From assembly GCF_900112375.1 (NCBI RefSeq), contig NZ_FOLS01000003.1, positions 33,306 through 97,305 on the forward strand: a stretch of DNA of 64,000 nt, in the 5' to 3' direction. The notes beneath the pieces were generated by a model. That model was not told the DNA's origin and did not search any database. It saw only the letters and a list, made by a program, of their open reading frames with translations. Shown one piece after another: positions 1 to 6,919 of the stretch; position 1 is the stretch's first letter; every line of letters begins with the position of its first letter. The position numbers were made by a program, and so were the translations under genes. This DNA is from Pseudomonas citronellolis (GTDB taxonomy: Bacteria > Pseudomonadota > Gammaproteobacteria > Pseudomonadales > Pseudomonadaceae).

Positions 1-131
1 TATCCGCGAATCGCGCCGATACGTCCGGCTATCGCGGACAAGGTCCGCTCCTACGGGGAAATGCCGTGCCTCACCGACAACTGTAGGAGCGGGCCTTGCC
101 CGCGATTTCGCGCGCAAGGCGCGCTCCTACA
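1..131. repeat. REP/BIME pair at left edge
   Basis: Two Pseudomonas REP hairpins side by side. The first (1-57, cut by the window edge) is the 'type B' unit that ends in GGACAAGGTCCGCTCCTAC. The second (81-131) is the 'type A' unit that starts CTGTAGGAGCGGGCC and closes with GCGCGCTCCTAC. Both carry the GTAGGAGC/GCTCCTAC termini typical of Pseudomonas REPs. The same B and A units recur together near 17.3, 37.1 and 47.8 kb. No RAYT transposase gene lies in the window. Confidence 0.85.
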
Positions 132-147
132 AGAGAAGGCTGCCGCC

Positions 148-591
148 TCAGGGCAACGCCTGCTCCGCCAGCGGGCGGTTCTGCAGGCCCATCTGGCTGC
201 GGAAGCTTTCCATGTCGATCAGCGTGCACAGCTCCTGCAGCTTGCCCTGGCTGTTGAACAGCCACAGGGCCATGCCGGGGATGCTGACCACCTTGTCGCT
301 GGCCGGGTAGCCGAAGGCGGGGCGGCTGATGGTGCCCACCAGGGTGCTCCAGGTGAACACCTTGTGGCCCTCGCTTATGCATTCCTCGACCACCACTTCC
401 AGGTCGTCCATGGACGCGCGGATGCCCTCGATCAGTTGCCGGTAGCCGGCGCTGTCCAGGGGCTGGGCGGAGAAGCTGCTCTTGTAGAGGAAGTCGGGGC
501 TGTGCAGCTGGGTGGCCAGGGCCAGGCGGCCCTTGTTCCAGCTCAGGTCGATGTGCTGGCGGGCGAGGCGTTTCAGGTCCTTGTCGGTCAT
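148..591 (-). CDS. SnoaL-like / ester cyclase family protein
   Basis: Predicted 147-residue cytoplasmic protein of the NTF2/SnoaL fold (ester cyclase type). Such proteins are small alpha+beta barrels, many of unknown substrate. The length and the pattern of an N-terminal helix followed by strands ending near 'GMALWLFNSQGKLQELCTLID' fit the family. I chose the ATG at 591 (MTDKDLKRLARQH) because AAGGA precedes it by a few bases; a longer reading from 654 adds an unlikely hydrophobic tail. It stands alone, 86 bp downstream of the UPF0016 gene on the same strand, and could be co-transcribed with it. The substrate is not predictable from the sequence. Confidence 0.72.
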   Translation of the reverse strand: MTDKDLKRLARQHIDLSWNKGRLALATQLHSPDFLYKSSFSAQPLDSAGYRQLIEGIRASMDDLEVVVEECISEGHKVFTWSTLVGTISRPAFGYPASDKVVSIPGMALWLFNSQGKLQELCTLIDMESFRSQMGLQNRPLAEQALP

Positions 592-677
592 GGCTGTTTC
601 CTTCAGCGAAGGGACGACAGCCACAACTGTAGGACGAAGGCGTGGCGGCAACATTGGCCGCCACGCCGGAGCGGCTG

Positions 678-1259
678 TCAGAACAGCCCTGACAGCTTGG
701 CCGCGTGCCAGGCCGCGGCCAGGCCCAGGACCGCGAAGGCGCAGGCGGCCAGGCGGCGGATCAGCGCCAGCGGCAGGCGTTCGGCGGCGAAGTTGCCGGC
801 CAGCACCACCGGCACGTTGGCCAGCAGCATGCCGATGGTGGTGCCCAGCACCACCAGCCAGAAGTGCGGGTACTGCGCGGCCAGCATCACGGTGGCGACC
901 TGGGTCTTGTCGCCCATCTCGGCGAGGAAGAAGGCGATCAGCGTGGTTAGGAAGGGACCGAATTTCTTCAGGCCGCCCTCTTCGTCGTCATCCAGCTTGT
1001 CCGGCACCAGGGTCCAGGCCGCCACGGCGAGGAAGGATGCGGCCAGCAGCCAGCTCAGGGCGGCTTCGGAGAAGAAGGTGGAGACCCATTTGCCTACGGC
1101 GCCGGCGGCGAAGTGGTTGACCAGGGTAGCGGCGATGATGCCGGCGATGATCGGCCAGGGCTTGCGGAAGCGTGCGGCGAGGACAAGGGCGAGCAGTTGC
1201 GTCTTGTCGCCGATTTCGGCGAGGGCAACCACCAGGATGGGGACGAACAGGGATTCCAT
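678..1259 (-). CDS. UPF0016/GDT1-family Mn2+ exporter (MneA type)
   Basis: A 193-residue inner-membrane protein with two homologous halves, each with the family signature: EIGDKTQ at residues 15-21 and EMGDKTQ at 114-120. About six membrane helices surround an acidic loop (DKLDDDEEGG, residues 88-96). The family (TMEM165/Gdt1 in eukaryotes, MneA in Vibrio) exports manganese or calcium. The two acidic motifs are thought to line the ion path. A yybP-ykoY Mn2+ riboswitch lies directly upstream, which argues strongly for manganese detoxification here. The ATG at 1259 follows an AGGA element. Confidence 0.9.
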   Translation of the reverse strand: MESLFVPILVVALAEIGDKTQLLALVLAARFRKPWPIIAGIIAATLVNHFAAGAVGKWVSTFFSEAALSWLLAASFLAVAAWTLVPDKLDDDEEGGLKKFGPFLTTLIAFFLAEMGDKTQVATVMLAAQYPHFWLVVLGTTIGMLLANVPVVLAGNFAAERLPLALIRRLAACAFAVLGLAAAWHAAKLSGLF

Positions 1260-1329
1260 CAGGCTTTCCTAAGGGGGCGGGTCGACTAATCACCAATGAC
1301 ACGTGCCATCCGCCCACCCCGGGTCGGAT

Positions 1330-1475
1330 CGCTCGTGTCATAGGTCTTGTCAAACCCGGGCCCGACTGCTGCGGGCCTTGGGGCCGCACGCGCCATGGTC
1401 TGCGGACCAAGTGTGTTGACGCGTGCCGGGCGAGGGCGGGAACCGCTCGCGGGAGACTACTCCCCTAGGACGGGG
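1330..1475 (-). promoter_or_regulatory. yybP-ykoY (Mn2+) riboswitch
   Basis: The untranslated leader of the UPF0016 gene, read on the minus strand, carries the landmark segments of the yybP-ykoY aptamer in order: TAGGGGAGTAG (complement of 1457-1469), GTCAACA (complement of 1414-1420) and GACAAGACCTATG (complement of 1341-1353). The GGGGAGUAG, CGUCAACA and GACNAGACC loops are the conserved core that binds Mn2+ in this class. Downstream, an ATCCG...CGGAT hairpin around 1305-1328 sits just ahead of the start codon and could be the expression platform. I see no U-tract, so control of translation is more likely than termination. Outer boundaries are approximate. Confidence 0.85.
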
Positions 1476-1516
1476 CGCATTCTGCCCAAGTCGTCCGGCT
1501 TGGGCAAGCCCGGCGT

Positions 1517-3019
1517 TCAGTCGACGTCGCGGCCGGAGGTGACGTCCATCTCCTCGTAGCGGACGAAGCAGCTGCCGTTCTTCAGCCGGTAGCCCCACCA
1601 GATGACGAGGAACAGCGGCAGGCTGACGTAGGTGGCGACCAGCCCGGTCCAGTCGATCGTCTCGCCGACGAACGCCTGGTAGTTCTGCCCGAGGGTGATC
1701 GCCAGGCACAGGGCGAAGGCGAACAACGGGCCGAAGGGGAACCACTTGGCGCGGTAGGGCAGCTCCTCCAGCTTGCCGCCCTGCAGCAGGTAGCCCTTGC
1801 GGAAGCGGTAGTGGGAGATGGCGATGCCCAGCCAGACGATGAAGCCGCACATGCCCGAGGTGTTGAGCAGCCAGGTGTAGACGGTCTTGTCGCCGATGAA
1901 GCTGGTGAGGAAGCACAGCCCGCCGACCAGCGTTGTGGCATAGAGCGCGTAGCGTGGCACGCCGCTCTGCGAGATCTGTTGGAACAGGCGCGGCGCCTGG
2001 CCATGCAGGGCCATGGTGTAGAGCATGCGGGTGGAGGCGTACATCCCCGAGTTGCCGGCGGAGAGGATCGCCGAGAGGATCACCGCGTTCATCACCCCGG
2101 CCGCCGCGGCCAGGCCGGCGCGCTCGAAGAGCAGGGTGAAGGGCGAGGTGCTGATGTCGCTGCTGTCGGTCTTGAGCAGGTTCGGATCGGTATAGGGGAT
2201 GAGCATGCCGATGACGAAGATCGACAGGATGTAGAACATCAGGATCCGCCAGAACACCTGGCGGATGGCGATGGGGATCGACTTGTGCGGGTGCTCCGAC
2301 TCGCCGGCGGCGACGCCGATCAGCTCGGTGCCCTGGAACGAGAAGCCGGCGATCATCGCCACCCCGACCATGGCCTGCAGGCCGCCGACGAAGGGCGCGT
2401 CTCCAGTGGTGAAGTTGCTGAAGCCGGGGGAGTCGATGCCGTGCATGATGCCGAAGATGCTGGCCAGGCCGATGCCGATGAAGATCACCACGGCCACCAC
2501 CTTGATCAGCGCGAACCAGAACTCGCTCTCGCCGAAGCCTTTCACCGAGAAGAAGTTGAGGCCGAACATGATGGCGAGGAAGCCGGCGCTCCAGTAGATG
2601 CCCGACACCTCGGGGAACCAGAAGTGCATCACCAGCTGCGCGGCCACCAGTTCCGCGGCGATGGTCACCGCCCAGTTGTACCAGTAGTTCCAGCCCATGG
2701 CGAAGCCGAAGCCATCGTCGATGAAGCGGCTGCCGTAGGTGGAGAAGGAGCCGGAATCGGGGATGTAGGCGGCCATCTCGCCCAGGCTGGTCATCAGGAA
2801 GAACACCATCAGGCCGATCAGCGCGTAGGCCAGCAGCGCGCCGCCGGGGCCGGCGGTGGCGACGGTGCTGCCGGAGGCGACGAACAGCCCGGTGCCGATC
2901 GAGCCGCCGATGGCGATCATGTTCAGGTGCCTGGGCTTGAGCGAACGCTTCAGGTGCGCTGGAGTCGTCTCCGGCGACTTCACGAAGGTCAGCTCGGCTT
3001 CTTTCACGGTGCTTTTCAC
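1517..3019 (-). CDS. lysP: Lysine-specific permease LysP
   Basis: A 500-residue amino-acid/proton symporter of the AAT branch of the APC superfamily, with about 12 membrane helices. The substrate-binding start of TM1 (MIAIGGSIGTGLFVASG, residues 34-50) is clear. The FQGTELIGVAAGESE block (228-242) and following IPYTDPNLL region resemble E. coli LysP closely. The start is GTG at 3019, eight bases after GAGGAT; E. coli LysP has a similar length. A perfect 9-bp GC hairpin (3039-3059) lies in the leader between rsmC and this gene, without a U-tract. In PAO1 the order lysP-rsmC-hprA is the same (PA4628-PA4626, from memory). Lysine uptake is the likely role; related basic amino acids cannot be excluded. 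Confidence 0.88.
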   Translation of the reverse strand: MKSTVKEAELTFVKSPETTPAHLKRSLKPRHLNMIAIGGSIGTGLFVASGSTVATAGPGGALLAYALIGLMVFFLMTSLGEMAAYIPDSGSFSTYGSRFIDDGFGFAMGWNYWYNWAVTIAAELVAAQLVMHFWFPEVSGIYWSAGFLAIMFGLNFFSVKGFGESEFWFALIKVVAVVIFIGIGLASIFGIMHGIDSPGFSNFTTGDAPFVGGLQAMVGVAMIAGFSFQGTELIGVAAGESEHPHKSIPIAIRQVFWRILMFYILSIFVIGMLIPYTDPNLLKTDSSDISTSPFTLLFERAGLAAAAGVMNAVILSAILSAGNSGMYASTRMLYTMALHGQAPRLFQQISQSGVPRYALYATTLVGGLCFLTSFIGDKTVYTWLLNTSGMCGFIVWLGIAISHYRFRKGYLLQGGKLEELPYRAKWFPFGPLFAFALCLAITLGQNYQAFVGETIDWTGLVATYVSLPLFLVIWWGYRLKNGSCFVRYEEMDVTSGRDVD

Positions 3020-3107
3020 GGCGATCCTCGGCTCGTGAGGCGCGCCGGCCCGGCGCGCCCTTTCGGTCTGGGTGGAGTGTAGTGGGGCTGCGGCGAGGCG
3101 CCCGGGC

Positions 3108-4112
3108 TCAGGGGCGGCGGGCGCTGTAGATGCGGAAACCGTCGCCCTCGGCGAGGCTGCGGCAGGGGCCCAGGTGCTGTTCGATCAGCGGCGGGTACTT
3201 GAGGAAGCTGTTGGCCACCAGGCGCAGTTCGCCGCCCGGGCGCAGGTGTTGCGCGGCTTCGCGCAGCAGGCGCTCGCTGGCCTGGTAGTCGGTGTGCACG
3301 CCCTGGTGGAAGGGCGGGTTGCTGACGATGGCGGCCAGGCCGGCCGGCGCCGCGTCGATGCCGTCGCCGCCGATCACCTCGCCTTCCAGGCCGTTGGCGG
3401 CGAGGGTCAGGCGGCTGCTCTCCAGGGCGAAGGCGTCGACGTCGAGCAGGCTCAGGCGGCTGCCCGGGTAGCGGCGCTTGAGCACCGCGCCGAGCACGCC
3501 GGCGCCGCAGCCGAAGTCCAGCACGTGGCCTTCGGGCAGGCCGTCCAGGTGTTCCAGCAGCAGGGCGCTGCCGCGGTCCAGGCGACCATGGCTGAACACG
3601 CCGGGCAGGGTGACCACCTGCAGTTCGCCGTCGGCCAGGGCCAGCGTGTAGCGCAGGGACTGGGCGTGCAGGTCGGGGCAGGGCAGGGCGCCGTCGATAG
3701 CGGCGTGCCACAGCTGGCAGTGCCGCGCGCTGTCGAGCTTGGCGGCCTTGGCCAGGGCGCCGAGCTGCTTGGCGGCGCGCTCGACGCCGGCGCGCTTCTC
3801 GCCCACCAGGTACAGCTGGCCGCCGGGCACCCGGCTGGCCAGGGCGGCCAGCAGGTAGTCGGTCAACTCGCGGGACTTGGGCAGGAACAGCACGGCGGCG
3901 TCGAACTCGCCCTCCGGCGGCGTCACGCCGAAATGGCAGCGTCCCGGGTAGCGGCCGTCCAGCTGCCGCTGCTCGCCGGCGTGCCAGCTCCAGCCCAGGG
4001 CTTGCGGCAGCTCGCCGAGCAGGCCGTCGGCGGGCAGGCCTGCCAGCAGCACGCGGCCGGAGAAACGTTCGATCTGGCGCAGCAGCACCTCGCTGGTGGG
4101 GGCGTTGGACAT
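3108..4112 (-). CDS. rsmC: 16S rRNA (guanine1207-N2)-methyltransferase RsmC
   Basis: A 334-residue SAM-dependent methyltransferase that modifies G1207 of 16S rRNA. The architecture is the RsmC duplication: a degenerate N-terminal methyltransferase-like half (residues about 1-165) and an active C-terminal half with the SAM motif [10 protein letters not shown] (199-208) and the catalytic VSNPPFH motif (263-269). The ATG at 4112 follows a strong AGGAGG and gives the family's usual length. A much longer in-frame reading upstream runs antisense-like through hprA and the MITE and is not real. It lies between lysP and hprA on the same strand. Confidence 0.92.
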   Translation of the reverse strand: MSNAPTSEVLLRQIERFSGRVLLAGLPADGLLGELPQALGWSWHAGEQRQLDGRYPGRCHFGVTPPEGEFDAAVLFLPKSRELTDYLLAALASRVPGGQLYLVGEKRAGVERAAKQLGALAKAAKLDSARHCQLWHAAIDGALPCPDLHAQSLRYTLALADGELQVVTLPGVFSHGRLDRGSALLLEHLDGLPEGHVLDFGCGAGVLGAVLKRRYPGSRLSLLDVDAFALESSRLTLAANGLEGEVIGGDGIDAAPAGLAAIVSNPPFHQGVHTDYQASERLLREAAQHLRPGGELRLVANSFLKYPPLIEQHLGPCRSLAEGDGFRIYSARRP

Positions 4113-4153
4113 GCGGCCTCCTGAAAAAGGGCGCGAGTTTAGCACTTCGCGCT

Positions 4154-5116
4154 TCAGTCGACCCGCCGCAGCTTGTCGCCGCGGAAGAAGGCCGCGGCGT
4201 TGTCCGTCACCTGGCCGACGATGCGCTGCCGCGCCTCGCGGCTGCCCCAGGCGTTGTGCGGGGTGACGATCAGCCGCGGGATGTCGCCGGCCAGCAACGG
4301 GTTGCCGTCCTTCGGCGGCTCGACGCTGAGCACGTCGGTGGCGGCGCCGCCCAGGTGGCCGCGGCGCAGGGTGTCGGCCAGGGCCTGCTCGTCGATCAGG
4401 CCGCCGCGGGCGGTGTTGACGATGAAGGCGCCGGGCTTCATCAGGTCCAGTTCGCGCTGGCCGATCATCCCGCGGGTCTGCTCGGTCAGCGGGCAGTGCA
4501 GGCTGATGGCGTCGACCTGCGGCAGCAGCTCGTCCAGCGCCAGGCGGTCGGCGCGCGGCGGGCGGCCGGGCAGTTGGCCGAGCAGCACGCGCATGCCGAA
4601 GGCCTCGGCCAGGCGGGCCACCGCGCCACCCAGTTCGCCATGGCCGAGCAGGCCGAGGGTCTTGCCTTCCAGCTCGACGATGGGGAAGTCCAGCAGGCAG
4701 AACTGGGTGGACTGTTGCCAGCGTCCGGCGCGGACCGCCGCCTGGTAGTCGGGCAGCCGGGTGGCCAGGGCGAGCAGCAGCAGGATGGCGTGCTGGGCTA
4801 CCGAAGCGGTGCCGTAGCCCTGGCAGTTGGCCACGGCGATGCCACGCTCGCGGGCGGCGGCCAGGTCGATGTTGTTGGTGCCGGTGGCGGTGACCAGGAT
4901 CAGCCTGAGGTCCGGGCACTGGGCCAGGGTTTCGGCGCTGATGGGCGCCTTGTTGCTGATGGCCACGTTGGCCTCGCGCAGGCGCCCGGCGATTTCGCCG
5001 GGGGCGCTGGCGGGGTGCAGGACCAGTTCGCCGAAGGCCTGGCGCAGGGGCTGCAGGTCGAGGTCGCCGAGGTCGAGGGAGGCTGTGTCGAGAAAGACGG
5101 CGCGAGTGCTGTTCAT
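4154..5116 (-). CDS. hprA: D-2-hydroxyacid dehydrogenase (HprA-like, hydroxypyruvate/glycerate)
   Basis: A 320-residue NAD(P)H-dependent D-2-hydroxyacid dehydrogenase. The nucleotide fold has the loop [12 protein letters not shown] (157-168). The catalytic triad is visible: Arg237 in NTARGG, Glu266 in SVEPP and His287 in TPHNAW. Position upstream of rsmC and lysP matches the PAO1 gene called hprA (glycerate dehydrogenase). The true substrate within this promiscuous family is an inference. The start ATG at 5116 gives the normal N-terminus [10 protein letters not shown]; an upstream ATG at 5167 would lie close to the MITE-like element. Confidence 0.85.
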   Translation of the reverse strand: MNSTRAVFLDTASLDLGDLDLQPLRQAFGELVLHPASAPGEIAGRLREANVAISNKAPISAETLAQCPDLRLILVTATGTNNIDLAAARERGIAVANCQGYGTASVAQHAILLLLALATRLPDYQAAVRAGRWQQSTQFCLLDFPIVELEGKTLGLLGHGELGGAVARLAEAFGMRVLLGQLPGRPPRADRLALDELLPQVDAISLHCPLTEQTRGMIGQRELDLMKPGAFIVNTARGGLIDEQALADTLRRGHLGGAATDVLSVEPPKDGNPLLAGDIPRLIVTPHNAWGSREARQRIVGQVTDNAAAFFRGDKLRRVD

Positions 5117-5154
5117 CGCTGGCTGTACCTTTTGCGGGAAGCGGGGCTGGCGTG

Positions 5155-5295
5155 AGAACCTGCTCACGATCTGCTGCGCGTCGGCATAACTGCGTTAAAA
5201 ACAGGCGAGTAATGCTCATTTAGCGGACTAAACTGCGCTTCCTCGCCTGTTTTCGCCTTGTTCTGCTCTAGCTCGCGAGATCGTGAGCAGGCTCT
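5155..5295. mobile_element. 141-bp MITE-like element, copy 1
   Basis: The element is bounded by 18-bp terminal inverted repeats with one mismatch (5155-5172 and 5278-5295, core CCTGCTCACGATCT). It contains a second inverted pair AAAAACAGGCGAG / CTCGCCTGTTTT. A second copy of the same length, in opposite orientation, lies at 23667-23807; by eye they differ at about 12 of 141 positions. It has no coding capacity. It fills the gap between the divergent hprA-like and lysE-like genes, so it may carry or disturb their promoters. I see no clear target-site duplication. Confidence 0.75.
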
Positions 5296-5341
5296 TAAAG
5301 TTGCCAGCCTAACGGTTTTTTCCCACCCCTGCGGAGGTTGC

Positions 5342-5971
5342 ATGTACTGGACGGAATTTCTCACCGTGGCGCTGATCCACCTGCTGGCGGTGGCCAGCCC
5401 GGGCCCGGACTTCGCCGTGGTGGTGCGCGAGAGCGTCACCCACGGCCGCCGCGCCGGCACCTGGACGGCGCTGGGCGTGGGCTGCGCCATTTCCATCCAC
5501 GTGACCTACTCGCTGCTGGGCATCGGCCTGATCGTTTCGCAGTCGATCATGCTGTTCAACACCCTCAAGTGGCTGGCCGCGGCCTACCTGTTCTACATCG
5601 GCATCAAGGCCCTGCGCGCCAAGCCCAGCGGTGGCGACGGCAGCGTGGATGCTGCCGCGCCCAGCGAACGCACCCCGCGCGGCGCCTTCGTCGCCGGCTT
5701 CGTCACCAACGGCCTGAACCCCAAGGCCACGCTGTTCTTCCTCTCGCTGTTCACCGTGGTCATCAACCCGCACACCCCGGTGCTGGTGCAGGCCGGCTAC
5801 GGCGTCTACCTGGCCTGCGCCACCGCGGCCTGGTTCAGCTTCGTGGCGCTGCTGTTCAGCCAGCAGCGCGTGCGCGCCGGCTTCGCCCGCATGGGGCACT
5901 GGTTCGACCGGATGATGGGGGCGGTGCTGGTGGGGTTGGGGGTCAAGCTGGCTTTCACCGAGTTGCGCTGA
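5342..5971 (+). CDS. LysE/RhtB-family amino-acid exporter
   Basis: A 209-residue inner-membrane exporter of the LysE family. The N-terminal signature 'VASPGPDFAVVVRESV' (about residues 16-31) is typical, followed by about six membrane helices and the 'GFVTNGLNPKATLFFLSLF' segment that marks the second half. Members export amino acids or homoserine lactones; the substrate here is unknown. The ATG at 5342 follows GGAGG by four bases; an upstream in-frame start lies in the MITE and is rejected. A BIME hairpin follows the gene. Confidence 0.85.
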   Translation: MYWTEFLTVALIHLLAVASPGPDFAVVVRESVTHGRRAGTWTALGVGCAISIHVTYSLLGIGLIVSQSIMLFNTLKWLAAAYLFYIGIKALRAKPSGGDGSVDAAAPSERTPRGAFVAGFVTNGLNPKATLFFLSLFTVVINPHTPVLVQAGYGVYLACATAAWFSFVALLFSQQRVRAGFARMGHWFDRMMGAVLVGLGVKLAFTELR

Positions 5972-5987
5972 GGGTTGGGGACTCGCG

Positions 5988-6064
5988 CTTTTCGTAGGAG
6001 CGAGCTTGCTCGCGAACCGCATGGCACCGCGTTTGTTCGCGAGCAAGCTCGCTCCTACGAAAAG
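5988..6064. repeat. BIME, type C REP pair
   Basis: A near-perfect palindrome formed by two type C REPs facing each other: CGTAGGAGCGAGCTTGCTCG and its complement, separated by about 20 bp. It follows the lysE-like stop codon and may act as a transcript-stabilising 3' hairpin. Identical arms recur at 28.9, 36.9, 47.6 and 53.2 kb. Confidence 0.85.
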
Positions 6065-6120
6065 CAAAGCGGGTTTTTGATCTTGGATTGCGCGGGGATT
6101 TTTGCGGAATCGACAGAGCG

Positions 6121-6144
6121 TTATTGCAATAATTAGCCTGCTAA
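6121..6144. promoter_or_regulatory. Two adjacent palindromes, candidate SlyA/MarR-type operator
   Basis: In an AT-rich stretch ahead of the GMC dehydrogenase operon lie TTATTGCAATAA (6121-6132, perfect 12-bp palindrome) and TTAGCCTGCTAA (6133-6144, perfect 5-bp arms around CT). The second is very close to the TTAGCAAGCTAA consensus of SlyA-like MarR regulators. It sits 59 bp before the chosen start codon, where a promoter and transcription start would be expected. No MarR gene is in the neighbourhood, so the regulator is unknown. Confidence 0.55.
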
Positions 6145-6202
6145 CTGTGTGGTCTCTATGGCTAGTATCGAAGCGTTTCCTCTTCGAGAAGGTCAACAAA
6201 CC

Positions 6203-6919
6203 ATGCCAAGGAATGCCTCTGCTGCAGGCCCATCCCGTCGCCGTTTCCTCAAGGGCTCGCTGAGCCTCATTCCCGCCGTGGCGGTGATGGGGACTGGCGT
6301 TGTTCGCGCCGAGAGCGCACCGGAGCCGGGCCAGGCCTATCAGCCACGCTTTTTCAACTCCGAGGAGTGGCTGTTCCTGCTGGCCGCCTGCGACTGCCTG
6401 ATCCCCGATGACGACAACGGCCCCGGCGCAGTGGCCGAAGGGGTGCCCGAGTTCATCGACCGGCAGATGGAGACCGCCTATGGCCATGGCGGCATCTGGT
6501 ACCTGCAGGGGCCGTTCTTCGAGGCGCCCGCCGAACTGGGCCACCAGAGCCGCCTGAGCCCCAGGGAAATCTACCGCCTGGGTATCGCCGCGCTGCAGCG
6601 CCACTGTCGGCAGCAGTTCGCCGGCAAGCGCTTCCAGGAACTGCCGCGCGGCCGCCAGGAGGAATTGCTGACGCAGATGGAGGGCGGCCGGATAGCCTTC
6701 GAGGCCTGCCCGGAGTCGATGTTCTTCGAACAGCTCTGGCAGAACACCCGGGAGGGCTACCTGGCCGATCCCATCCATGGCGGCAACCGCAGCATGGCGT
6801 CCTGGCGGATGATCGGCTTCCCCGGTGCGCGCGCCGATTTCACCGACTGGGTGGACCAGCCGAACAAGGCCTACCCGCAAGGGCCGGTCAGCATCTCCGG
6901 CCAGCGGGGTGAGCTATGA
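6203..6919 (+). CDS. Gluconate 2-dehydrogenase subunit 3-like protein (small subunit), Tat-exported
   Basis: A 238-residue small subunit of a membrane-bound FAD-dependent alcohol/sugar dehydrogenase (gluconate dehydrogenase subunit 3 family). The N-terminus is a twin-arginine signal, SRRRFLKG followed by a hydrophobic stretch ending VVRAES, so it and its large partner are probably exported folded to the periplasm. The start ATG at 6203 has GAAGG about 10 bases upstream; an earlier ATG at 6158 is possible. The stop overlaps the start of the GMC gene by four bases (ATGA), so translation is coupled. The family is thought to chaperone and export the flavoprotein. Confidence 0.88.
   Translation: MPRNASAAGPSRRRFLKGSLSLIPAVAVMGTGVVRAESAPEPGQAYQPRFFNSEEWLFLLAACDCLIPDDDNGPGAVAEGVPEFIDRQMETAYGHGGIWYLQGPFFEAPAELGHQSRLSPREIYRLGIAALQRHCRQQFAGKRFQELPRGRQEELLTQMEGGRIAFEACPESMFFEQLWQNTREGYLADPIHGGNRSMASWRMIGFPGARADFTDWVDQPNKAYPQGPVSISGQRGEL

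Noticed and set aside
3108..5219. A 703-codon minus-strand reading that would fuse a long N-terminus to RsmC
   Set aside because: The first half is arginine/proline-rich shadow of the hprA frame; RsmC has a strong SD and normal length from 4112.
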